This document shows positions 26,573-34,613 of a DNA stretch of 64,000 nucleotides, piece by piece. Numbering within the stretch: position 1 is the stretch's first letter; each line of letters begins with the position of its first letter. The notes under the pieces are model-generated. The model did not search any database, was not told the DNA's origin, and saw only the letters and a program-made list of their open reading frames with translations. Source of the stretch: Anaerolineaceae bacterium. Lineage in GTDB: Bacteria > Chloroflexota > Anaerolineae > Aggregatilineales > Phototrophicaceae. Location of the stretch: assembly GCA_002699585.1 (NCBI GenBank), contig PABP01000038.1, forward strand, positions 744,001 to 808,000, given 5' to 3'. Both the position numbers and the translations under genes were made by a program.

Positions 26573-27994
26573 ATGGAAGTTCTAGATCTTGCGCGGCTGC
26601 AATTCGCCAGCACTACGTTGTTTCACTACATCTTCGTTCCGCTGACGGTTGGCCTCTCACTCATTGTTGCTATTATCCAAACGCAATACGTCATCACCGG
26701 CGACGAAACCTACAAGAAAATGGCGAAGTTCTGGGGAAAATTATTCCTCATCAACTTTGCGATGGGTGTCGTCACCGGTATCGTTCAGGAATTCCAGTTT
26801 GGCATGGGCTGGTCGGAGTATTCCCGCTTCGTTGGGGATATTTTCGGTGCGCCCCTCGCTATCGAGGCCTTGATGGCATTCTTCGTAGAAAGTACCTTCA
26901 TTGGCCTATGGATCTTTGGCTGGGACAAACTGCCTAAAAAAGTCCATCTGTTCAGTATCTGGATGGTGGCATTTGGCACAACGATCTCTAGTCTGTGGAT
27001 CTTGATCGCCAATAGCTGGATGCAAAACCCAGTGGGGTATGAACTCGTCGATGGTCGCGCACAGATGACCGACTTCGGCGCAGTCATCGCCAACCCCAAC
27101 ATCTTCCGTCAATTCCCACATGTGGTTGCAGCGGCCTTTGTTACAGGCGGTTTCTTCCTGATTGCCATCAGTGCCTATCGTCTATTACGCACATCAGAAA
27201 CCATTGAAAAGCTGATGTTCACCCGTTCACTCAAAACGGGCCTGATCTTCAGCTTGGCATCCATCTTGTTTGTCATTGGCACCGGCCACCTGAGCGGCCA
27301 ATTCATGGTAGAAAAGCAGCCGATGAAACTAGCGGCTGCGGAAGGCCTGTGGGAGTCAGAAGCCCCGGCGGGCATGTCCTTCTTCCAGATTGGTGACGAG
27401 AACGAGCGTACAGCGATTGTGAATATTCAGATCCCGTCGCTGTTGAGCTTCTTAACCTTTGACAACTTCGAGGGCCTGGTCCCTGGCATCAATGACCTGA
27501 ATTCCTTCTATCAGGAGCAGTATGCCGAGATCTACGGGCCGGATGCTGATTACGTGCCGCCGATGATCTGGATGCTGTATTGGAGCTTCCGGGCGATGGT
27601 GGGCTTCGGCATGTTGATGACCCTGCTGGCCCTGGTCGGCATTTTCTTCTGGTGGCGTGGCTCACTGGCGAACAAACGTTGGTTCCTGGTAATCCTGCCG
27701 TTCACCGTCGTTTTGCCTTACATCGCCAACTCCACAGGTTGGATGCTGACAGAACTGGGCCGCCAGCCCTGGATCGTCCAGGGATTGATGCGTACCGAAC
27801 AGGGGCTTTCCCCCAACCTGACCCCCGTCGATCTATGGATTTCGCTGATTGGCTTCACTGTGGTCTATGGTGTACTGGCCATTGCCGACATTTTCTTGCT
27901 CTGGAAGTTCGCAACGACTGGAACAGGCAGCGATTCAAATTTACCACTGCCTGATTCATCATCTGGCGACTTGCAGCTCAAGAGCGCTTACTAG
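26573..27994 (+). CDS. cydA: Cytochrome bd ubiquinol oxidase subunit I
   Basis: 473 residues, nine or so membrane helices. Diagnostic residues are visible: His18 in TTLFHYIF (haem ligand), the GWSEYSRFVGDIFGAPLAIE segment and Glu in FFVESTFIGLW (haem d/proton channel), the His of FPHVVAAAF, and the conserved STGWMLTELGRQPW loop with its following GLMRTEQG. The quinol-binding Q loop is of the short type, fitting the length of 473 against about 520 in E. coli. Oxidises quinol and reduces O2 to water at high affinity without proton pumping. Followed after 6 bases by cydB. Confidence 0.96.
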   Translation: MEVLDLARLQFASTTLFHYIFVPLTVGLSLIVAIIQTQYVITGDETYKKMAKFWGKLFLINFAMGVVTGIVQEFQFGMGWSEYSRFVGDIFGAPLAIEALMAFFVESTFIGLWIFGWDKLPKKVHLFSIWMVAFGTTISSLWILIANSWMQNPVGYELVDGRAQMTDFGAVIANPNIFRQFPHVVAAAFVTGGFFLIAISAYRLLRTSETIEKLMFTRSLKTGLIFSLASILFVIGTGHLSGQFMVEKQPMKLAAAEGLWESEAPAGMSFFQIGDENERTAIVNIQIPSLLSFLTFDNFEGLVPGINDLNSFYQEQYAEIYGPDADYVPPMIWMLYWSFRAMVGFGMLMTLLALVGIFFWWRGSLANKRWFLVILPFTVVLPYIANSTGWMLTELGRQPWIVQGLMRTEQGLSPNLTPVDLWISLIGFTVVYGVLAIADIFLLWKFATTGTGSDSNLPLPDSSSGDLQLKSAY

Positions 27995-28000
27995 GAGGCT

Positions 28001-29023
28001 ATGATGTCAATCGACTTAAACACAATCTGGTTCATTCTGATTGCCGTCCTCTTTACGGGGTTCTTCTTCCTTGAAGGCTTTGACTTCGGCGTGGGCATTC
28101 TGCTGCCCTTCATCGCCAAAGACGACCAGGAACGCCGCGTCGTCATCAATACGATTGGCCCACACTGGGATGGCAATGAAGTGTGGCTGCTGACAGCGGG
28201 TGGCGCGATTTTTGCGGCCTTCCCCAACTGGTATGCCACCCTGTTCAGCGGCTTCTATCTGGCGCTGTTCGTCATTTTGGTCGCTATGATTTTGCGCGGC
28301 GTTGCTTTTGAATTCCGCAGCAAAGATGACAATCCAAGATGGCGTAAAACCTGGGATTATGCCCTATTCATCGGCAGCTTTTTGCCCGCCCTCCTGTGGG
28401 GTGTCGCCTTTGCCAACATCGTGCGCGGCGTACCCATTGATGAGAGCATGACCTTTACGGGCAACTTCTTCACCCTGCTGAATCCCTACAGCCTGCTGGG
28501 TGGTGTGGTCACGCTAACCCTATTCATCCTGCATGGCGGCCTGTTCCTGACCATGAAGGTTGAGGGCGTCATCCTCGACCGTGCGAAGGCGGTTGTCAGC
28601 CGCATCCGGATGGTGGTCGTGGTGGTTGTGCTGCTGTTCGTCGGCTACAGCTACTTTGAAACCACCCTGTTCGAGGGCTTTACCATCGTCCAGGGTATCG
28701 GCCTGGTAGTAGCTGTCGCCGCGTTGCTAGGTGCGGCTGCCCTCATCTACCAGAAGAAGTTCGGCTTGGCCTTCATCGGCACCGGCCTGACAATCATCGG
28801 CGTGGTGCTGTTCCTGTTCGGTGGGCTGTTCCCGCGGGTGATGCCTTCGTCGCTGGGTGCGGAATTCGACCTGACGATCTACAATGCATCGTCCAGCCCG
28901 TATACCCTGCAAGTCATGACCATTGTGGCGCTGATCTTCGTGCCGCTGGTGCTGCTGTATCAGGGTTGGTCGTACTGGGTGTTCCGCAAGCGGGTCACCG
29001 TAGATAGTCACCTCGAATACTAA
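28001..29023 (+). CDS. cydB: Cytochrome bd ubiquinol oxidase subunit II
   Basis: 340 residues with about eight helices. The N-terminal FFLEGFDFGVGILLPF motif is the CydB hallmark, and GPHWDGNEVWLLTAGGAIFAAFP follows. The ribosome binding site AGGAGG lies inside and after the cydA stop (27993-27998), and ATG 28001 is followed directly by a second ATG. CydB is the second core subunit that stabilises the haems. Co-transcribed with cydA. Confidence 0.96.
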   Translation: MMSIDLNTIWFILIAVLFTGFFFLEGFDFGVGILLPFIAKDDQERRVVINTIGPHWDGNEVWLLTAGGAIFAAFPNWYATLFSGFYLALFVILVAMILRGVAFEFRSKDDNPRWRKTWDYALFIGSFLPALLWGVAFANIVRGVPIDESMTFTGNFFTLLNPYSLLGGVVTLTLFILHGGLFLTMKVEGVILDRAKAVVSRIRMVVVVVVLLFVGYSYFETTLFEGFTIVQGIGLVVAVAALLGAAALIYQKKFGLAFIGTGLTIIGVVLFLFGGLFPRVMPSSLGAEFDLTIYNASSSPYTLQVMTIVALIFVPLVLLYQGWSYWVFRKRVTVDSHLEY

Positions 29024-29059
29024 GCACACGCTAGTCAACCCAACTGCATAGACATACCC

Positions 29060-29087
29060 AGGGGCAGATTCTTGAGAATCTGCCCCT
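29060..29087 (+). repeat. Perfect 12-bp inverted repeat after cydB
   Basis: AGGGGCAGATTC (29060-29071) pairs with GAATCTGCCCCT (29076-29087) around TTGA. The stem is strong, but only TGTCTAAG follows, so it may be a terminator without a T run or an mRNA-stabilising hairpin between cydAB and cydDC. Confidence 0.55.
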
Positions 29088-29166
29088 TGTCTAAGTGAAA
29101 ACAACAGTTACGAGTTGTTGGTTTTTAGGGCGTGCTGACATTTGATTGCAAGAAGGGCTGACATAG

Positions 29167-29207
29167 GGGTTTTACATGTAAAACCCAGGGCATAACATGT
29201 TATGCCC
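29167..29207. repeat. Two adjacent 20-base perfect palindromes
   Basis: GGGTTTTACATGTAAAACCC (29167-29186) and GGGCATAACATGTTATGCCC (29188-29207) stand one base apart, both centred on ACATGT/ACATGT-like cores and flanked by GGG/CCC. They fill the 309-base cydB-cydD gap together with the 29060 hairpin; no ORF is present there. Confidence 0.6.
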
Positions 29208-29332
29208 CTACAATATGCGCTCTTTAGCATCCTAACGACTCTGTACCTAACGACTTCTCCTGTCACACCGTACAATGCAGCAACAGGCACGACCAACGAA
29301 GAAAACGCAGCAAGCATAAAGGAAAGCGAGTT

Positions 29333-31072
29333 ATGGATAGACGCTTGATGGCGGAAACCCATCGGGCACGGTTGGCTTTTGTCGCCACCGTTATTTTAGG
29401 CGTGATCGGTGGCATCCTGATTATTGGGCAGGCGTACCTGCTGAGTGACGTTATTGCCTCCGTTTTCCTGGAACAAGCCAATCTCAGTCAGGTCACAACC
29501 TCGCTAATCGGCCTACTGATCCTCATTCTGCTGCGTAGCGCCAACGGAGCCGCCGCCAGTTGGACAGCTTCCGAGGTAGCGATTCGCGTCAAACATGACC
29601 TGCGCAACAAATTGACGGAGCATATCCTCAAGTTGGGGCCGGCCTATACTCAGCAAGAGCGCAGCGGCGAACTCACCATCACAGCAACGGAAGGCATCGA
29701 AACGCTGGATGGCTTCTTCAGGGATTATTTGCCTGCACTGTTCACCTCGATCCTAATCCCGCTGGCAATATTGGTAGTTGCGGCGTCAATGGATTTGCTG
29801 ACGTTTATCGTTCTGCTGATTACCGGGCCGCTGGTGATCGTCTTCATGGTGCTGATTGGCATGGTCGCGGCGGCGTACTCGCATACGCGCTATGCGCAGT
29901 TGGGCCAGATGAGCGCCCACTTCCTGGATGTGATGCAGGGGCTGTTCACGCTTAAGTTGTTCAACCGCAGCAAAGCCCAGATCCAGACCATCACGCACAT
30001 CACCGACCAGTACCGCGAAAGCACCATGAACGTGCTGCGGGTCGCGTTTTTGTCGGCCTTCATGCTGGAATTCATGGCGACAATTAGTGTGGCCGTGGTG
30101 GCGGTAGAAATCGGGCTGCGGTTGTTGGCAGGTGGGATACCCTTCCAGCAGGCATTGTTTTTGCTGGTAATCGCGCCGGAATTCTATATGCCGCTGCGCA
30201 ACCTGGGGGCCAAGTTCCATACAGGGCGTGACAGTGCCGCCGCTGCCGAGCGCATCTATGCCATTTTAAACACACCGCTACCAGAACAGGCCGGGGATTC
30301 TGTCATAACCGATATTCAGCGCATCCAGTTTGAGCAGGTCAGCCATGCCTATGCTGATGGCACGCGGCCAGCACTGGCAGATGTCTCCTTTACGATTGAG
30401 CGTGGCCAGCATGTAGCCATCGTCGGCGCGACCGGCAGCGGCAAATCCACACTCATGCATCTGCTGTTACGCTTCATCCAGCCCAGCCAGGGAACGATCC
30501 GTGTCCATGATGGCCAATTGGCCCATAACCTCACCGCGTTGGATGCCGCCGCATGGCGCCAGCAAATCGCCTGGGTGCCGCAGCGCAGCTATCTGTTCAA
30601 TATGAGCATCACCGACAACATCCGCATTGGCCAGCCGGAAGCCACCCAGGAGCAGATCGTGCAGGCGGCAAAAGCTGCTGCCGCCCATGACTTCATTATA
30701 GGGTTCCCGCAGGGATACGATACGCTCGTTGGGGAAAATGGGGCGAGGCTGAGTGGTGGGCAGGCCCAGCGCGTTGCCCTGGCACGGATGTTCCTGCGAC
30801 ATGTGCCCGTTTACATCTTTGATGAGGCCACCGCCAGCCTTGACCAAGACAACGAAGCCCAGGTTAAGCAGGCGATTGAGCAGCATACGGCAGGCAGCAT
30901 GGTCATTACGATTGCCCATCGCCTGAATACCGTCGCTGAGGCCGATCACATCCTGGTGCTGGATGGCGGTCACATCGTCGAGCAGGGCAACCACGCCGAG
31001 TTAATCCAGGCACAAGGGGCCTATTTCCATCTGTTGCAAGCCTACGGAGAAACGATCCATGCAGGCCAATGA
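29333..31072 (+). CDS. cydD: ABC exporter CydD (thiol reductant export for cytochrome bd assembly)
   Basis: 579 residues: six-helix ABC type 1 membrane domain (about 1-310) with the family segment EVAIRVKHDLRNKLTEHILK, then an ATPase domain with Walker A GATGSGKST (about residue 366), Q-loop WVPQRSYLF, signature LSGGQAQRVALAR and Walker B VYIFDEATASLD. Fuses the membrane and nucleotide-binding parts as usual. With CydC it exports glutathione or cysteine in other bacteria, needed for bd oxidase maturation. Its end overlaps the cydC start by 14 bases. Confidence 0.93.
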   Translation: MDRRLMAETHRARLAFVATVILGVIGGILIIGQAYLLSDVIASVFLEQANLSQVTTSLIGLLILILLRSANGAAASWTASEVAIRVKHDLRNKLTEHILKLGPAYTQQERSGELTITATEGIETLDGFFRDYLPALFTSILIPLAILVVAASMDLLTFIVLLITGPLVIVFMVLIGMVAAAYSHTRYAQLGQMSAHFLDVMQGLFTLKLFNRSKAQIQTITHITDQYRESTMNVLRVAFLSAFMLEFMATISVAVVAVEIGLRLLAGGIPFQQALFLLVIAPEFYMPLRNLGAKFHTGRDSAAAAERIYAILNTPLPEQAGDSVITDIQRIQFEQVSHAYADGTRPALADVSFTIERGQHVAIVGATGSGKSTLMHLLLRFIQPSQGTIRVHDGQLAHNLTALDAAAWRQQIAWVPQRSYLFNMSITDNIRIGQPEATQEQIVQAAKAAAAHDFIIGFPQGYDTLVGENGARLSGGQAQRVALARMFLRHVPVYIFDEATASLDQDNEAQVKQAIEQHTAGSMVITIAHRLNTVAEADHILVLDGGHIVEQGNHAELIQAQGAYFHLLQAYGETIHAGQ

Positions 31073-32708
31073 CCCAATGCAACCCCCCGTTTGGCGGCAA
31101 CTTTTACAACTACTGCGGCCCTTTAGCAAGCGAATAGCTATCGCCTTGCTATTGAGTGTCGTGACCATCGGCAGCAGCATCGCCCTGATGATGACCTCAG
31201 CCTGGTTAATCAGCACGGCGGCGCTGCAATTGGGCATCACATCGTTGGGAGTGGCTCCAACGGGCGTGCGCATGTTTGGCATATCGCGGGCCGTGTTCCG
31301 TTATTTAGAGCGCCTCGCCAGCCATGATGTCACTTTCCGTTTGCTGGCCCGTTTGCGGGTCTGGTTTTACGAACGCATCGAACCGCTATCCCCGGCCCAA
31401 TTTGAGGCGTTCAGCAGCGGCGACCTGATGGCACGGGTCGTCACAGATATTGAAGAACTGCAAAACCTGTACATTCGTGTGGTCGCCCCGCCGATTGTGG
31501 CCGTGCTGGTGACCATCAGCGTGGGCTTCGTCTTCGCCTTACTGGACCCGCTTATCGCCCTGATCGCCGTGAGCTTCATGCTGGTAGCAGGGACACTGCT
31601 GCCCTATATGGTGTGGTGGATCGGCAAGCACATCGGACGGCATCTAGTGGCTGTGCGTGCGACCATGAACCAGCAATTGGTCGATACGATACAGGGCTTG
31701 CCGGATAGTCTGGCCTACGGCTATGCTCAGTCACAGTTGAGCGCCCTGCAATCGACTAACGCGCAGGTATCTGAGCGTGAACGCCAGGAAAGCCGCCTGG
31801 AGAGCCTGCACACAGGTCTATCGGTGCTGATGACTAACTTAGCCATGTTCTGCGTGTTGGTCGCGGCGATTGGCCGTGTCGAAGGTGTGTTCCTTGCCGT
31901 GGTCGCCCTGGGAACCATCGCCGCCTTTGAAGCCATCACACCGTTGGCCCTGGCCGCACAACACCTCGACAAGGAACTGACGGCAGCCAGCCGCGTCTTT
32001 GAGATGATCGCCAACGCGCCTGTCATTGAGGAACCGGAAACGACTGTATCCGCCCCTCTCACCGACTACAGCCTGTCGATACAGAATGTGTCTTTCCGCT
32101 ATGGGGATGCCGACCCATATATTTATGAAGACTTCTCGCTAGACCTGGCTTATGGACAGCGAGCGGCCATCGTCGGTGAAAGTGGCTCTGGCAAATCGTC
32201 GCTGGTGAACATTCTGCTGCGCTTCTGGCCCTATCAAGCGGGGGATGTCAGCCTGGGCGGCGTCGATCTCAAGTCACTGCCGCATGAAGATATCCGGCGC
32301 ATTTTTGGTGTGATGACCCAGCGCGTCCACCTGTTCAATACGACCATCATGGAAAATATCCGCATTGCCAACAAACCGGCATCAGATGACGCCATCATCG
32401 AAGCGGCCAAAGCAGCCCGCGTGCATGACTTCATCATGAGCCTGCCGGAGGGTTACGATACCTATGTTGGCGAAAATGGCGTGGCGCTCAGTGGTGGGGA
32501 ACGTCAGCGGGTGGCGCTGGCACGTATACTGCTAAAAGATGCCCCTATCTGGGTGCTGGACGAGATCACGGCCAACCTGGACCCGATCACCGCCAACGAG
32601 GTCATGGCGTCAGTAATGCAGGCCGCTGAAGGGCGGACGATCATCCTGATGACGCACCATCTGGCCTTCCTGAAAACGTTCCAGTTCGATGCCATCATCG
32701 AGTTGTAG
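31059..32708 (+). CDS. cydC: ABC exporter CydC
   Basis: 549 residues; six-helix membrane domain (about 1-310), including RLASHDVTFRLLARLRVWFYERIEPLSPA (short core: VTFRLLARLRVWFYERIEP), typical of CydC. ATPase motifs: Walker [19 protein letters not shown]-loop, signature LSGGERQRVALAR, Walker B IWVLDEITANLD and the switch His in MTHHLAF. Heterodimer partner of CydD, translationally coupled to it by overlap. The order cydAB-cydDC is the common operon order. Confidence 0.93.
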   Translation: MQANDPMQPPVWRQLLQLLRPFSKRIAIALLLSVVTIGSSIALMMTSAWLISTAALQLGITSLGVAPTGVRMFGISRAVFRYLERLASHDVTFRLLARLRVWFYERIEPLSPAQFEAFSSGDLMARVVTDIEELQNLYIRVVAPPIVAVLVTISVGFVFALLDPLIALIAVSFMLVAGTLLPYMVWWIGKHIGRHLVAVRATMNQQLVDTIQGLPDSLAYGYAQSQLSALQSTNAQVSERERQESRLESLHTGLSVLMTNLAMFCVLVAAIGRVEGVFLAVVALGTIAAFEAITPLALAAQHLDKELTAASRVFEMIANAPVIEEPETTVSAPLTDYSLSIQNVSFRYGDADPYIYEDFSLDLAYGQRAAIVGESGSGKSSLVNILLRFWPYQAGDVSLGGVDLKSLPHEDIRRIFGVMTQRVHLFNTTIMENIRIANKPASDDAIIEAAKAARVHDFIMSLPEGYDTYVGENGVALSGGERQRVALARILLKDAPIWVLDEITANLDPITANEVMASVMQAAEGRTIILMTHHLAFLKTFQFDAIIEL

Positions 32709-32787
32709 GTTTGTGCAAAATATACCAATTTTCAACCCAAATTCAGGCGATTTCCGGGGCTGCTCTAAGTCCGTTGTGATAGAACAT

Positions 32788-32817
32788 TTGACATACGAAC
32801 GTTCGTTCCGCTATACT
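32788..32817 (+). promoter_or_regulatory. lexA promoter with SOS box in the spacer
   Basis: TTGACA (32788-32793), 18-base spacer, TATACT (32812-32817). The spacer contains CGAAC-GTTC-GTTCC (32796-32809), which matches the Gram-positive LexA box CGAAC-N4-GTTCG at 9 of 10 arm positions. LexA bound here would occlude RNA polymerase, so the gene should be autorepressed and induced by DNA damage. Confidence 0.8.
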
Positions 32818-32850
32818 CAGAACAAAAATTCGTCCTAAAACTCGATCATA

Positions 32851-32869
32851 TATCCCAAAGTATCCCAAA
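32851..32869. promoter_or_regulatory. Two ATCCCAA direct repeats before lexA
   Basis: TATCCCAAAG and TATCCCAAAA stand head to tail with exactly 10-base spacing (ATCCC at 32852-32856 and 32862-32866), in the 5' untranslated region of lexA. The motif matches the triple repeat at 7233-7262. Confidence 0.4.
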
Positions 32870-32911
32870 AATGACCGAGTTTAACCCTGAACACACTGAG
32901 AGAGTCCCATC

Positions 32912-33592
32912 ATGAAGAAGGCATTTTCTAAATTATCGGAACGTCAGCAGAAGATTTTGCGCTTTATGCAAAATTACATGGAAGAGGCTGGTTATCCGCC
33001 AACCATCCGTGAAATTGGCGAAGATACCGGCATCAATTCTACTTCCGTCGTCAACTACAACCTGAACAAACTCGTCGATGCAGGCTACCTGGAACGCACC
33101 GACAAAGTGTCTCGTGGGCTACGCCTCGTTGGGGAAATCCCGGGGACGCGCAAGAAGAAAGTCATCCAGGCCACACAGACGACCCAGGTTCCGCTGGTGG
33201 GTCACATTGCGGCTGGTCAGCCGATCCAACTACCGGACGATACCGGGCAGTACTACGATGACGACGATATGATCGATGTGCCCGCGAATTTGCTGGGCAA
33301 TAACGATCCGGCGCACGTCTTCGCTCTGACTGTCCGTGGTGACTCCATGATTGACGCCATGATCGCTGAAAATGATGTGGTCATCCTGCGCGAACAGCGC
33401 ACGGCCAACAACGGCGATATGGTCGCGGTCTGGCTGCCGCAAGACAGCGAAACCACGCTGAAGTACTTTTACAAAGAAGGCGATAAGGTTCGCCTGCAGC
33501 CCGCCCACCCAACGATGGAACCTATCTACGTCGATGCCAAGAACTGCGAAGTTCACGGCAAGGTGCTGTCAGTCATCCGCCGCGTACATTAA
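32912..33592 (+). CDS. lexA: LexA SOS repressor
   Basis: 226 residues. Winged helix-turn-helix at about 8-75 (YPPTIREIGEDTGINSTSVV); S24 peptidase domain at about 95-222. The self-cleavage bond Ala101-Gly102 lies in GHIAAGQPI. The catalytic dyad is Ser145 (VRGDSMIDAMI) and Lys184 (TTLKYFY). Represses DNA-repair genes until RecA filaments trigger autocleavage. The promoter holds a LexA box, so it is autoregulated. Longer than E. coli LexA by about 24 residues because of a linker with KKKVIQATQTTQ. Confidence 0.95.
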   Translation: MKKAFSKLSERQQKILRFMQNYMEEAGYPPTIREIGEDTGINSTSVVNYNLNKLVDAGYLERTDKVSRGLRLVGEIPGTRKKKVIQATQTTQVPLVGHIAAGQPIQLPDDTGQYYDDDDMIDVPANLLGNNDPAHVFALTVRGDSMIDAMIAENDVVILREQRTANNGDMVAVWLPQDSETTLKYFYKEGDKVRLQPAHPTMEPIYVDAKNCEVHGKVLSVIRRVH

Positions 33593-33619
33593 GCTAAAAA
33601 GATACATCTGAGCAAATCG

Positions 33620-33652
33620 AAAGAGGCACACCTGCGGGCGTGCCTCTTTTTT
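33620..33652 (+). terminator. Intrinsic terminator after lexA
   Basis: AAAGAGGCAC and GTGCCTCTTT pair around ACCTGCGGGC and run into TTTTTT. Confidence 0.85.
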
Positions 33653-33675
33653 ATGAGCTGTTATGTTTATGAACC

Positions 33676-34362
33676 CTACTCGCGTAGATAATCCCCATAA
33701 GCCAGCAGATCGGCGTGGAGCACGTATTCCTGATTGCGCTTGCGCACTTCCACAAAGGCGAAAATACTGGGCGCGAGGCTGTCGGCGATCATACGCTCGA
33801 TATCAATGACGGAATCCAGCCAGTCATATAGCAAATCGGGCGACTCCAGGCTGTAGAGCATGAACACATGCTGCGTATGATAGTGCGTTTCCCAGTTGCC
33901 GCTGTCACCAGGGATCATCTCCGCAGCGAGGCGACGTTCCGCGTTAATCACCTGGAAGGCACATTTGCGCTGGCCCACGACCACGACGACGCGCGTATCC
34001 GGCTCCGGGAAGTAGTGGCGATACTGACGTGGGAAAATAATCCAGCCGTGATCTTCATCACGGCGCACACTGACGCTGACGAGGATGCTTTGCACATCTT
34101 CAAAAGGTCCAATGGGCGCATAGACCATCTCACCAGACCCACCAGAATAGTAATAAAGCGTGTCCTCATCCATCTCGACATCAAGCCGCTGGCCTTCGCG
34201 TTCCCAATCTTTGCAAACAATCTGCCAGTCCAGGCGGGGCATTACAAAATCATGTTTGGCACACCGTCGCTCAGTATAGGTATCGTCATTCTTATAAAAT
34301 TTACAGTTTGAACAATCTGGCCGAGGTTGATATTCCATAGATGGCCCGTATCTTCCAATCAT
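33676..34362 (-). CDS. Hypothetical protein with N-terminal Cys cluster
   Basis: 228 residues; an alternative start is ATG 34338 (MEYQ). The family is not recognised. Near the N-terminus there are four cysteines, PDCSNCKFYKND, RRCAKHD and IVCKDWE, a spacing that could bind zinc or an iron-sulfur cluster. The rest is soluble with a beta-rich middle (DTRVVVVVGQRKCAFQVINA) and a helical C-terminus. No signal peptide. Converges with lexA across its terminator. Confidence 0.6.
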   Translation of the reverse strand: MIGRYGPSMEYQPRPDCSNCKFYKNDDTYTERRCAKHDFVMPRLDWQIVCKDWEREGQRLDVEMDEDTLYYYSGGSGEMVYAPIGPFEDVQSILVSVSVRRDEDHGWIIFPRQYRHYFPEPDTRVVVVVGQRKCAFQVINAERRLAAEMIPGDSGNWETHYHTQHVFMLYSLESPDLLYDWLDSVIDIERMIADSLAPSIFAFVEVRKRNQEYVLHADLLAYGDYLRE

Positions 34363-34613
34363 CTGAATCCGTGCACTAGATTATAGGCCGTAGCCATGAC
34401 ATATGGCAATTGAGGGATACATATCACGTTGGGATCTCACGATGGGATCACGCCAATCTCTCCTATCTATAGGTCAATCATCATTAAGCACACGTACTTT
34501 TCCAAGTGCAAGTCGTGCACACCAGCGGAGGGAAACCGTAACTAGGTTTGATCGATGAGGCACGTTACAATCGCCAAAAATAATGCTCATAGGTCTATTA
34601 ACAGGTACTCGCT

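Noticed and set aside
29060-29087. Hairpin after cydB as a standard intrinsic terminator
   Set aside because: The stem is strong but no T tract follows, so it is listed only as an inverted repeat.
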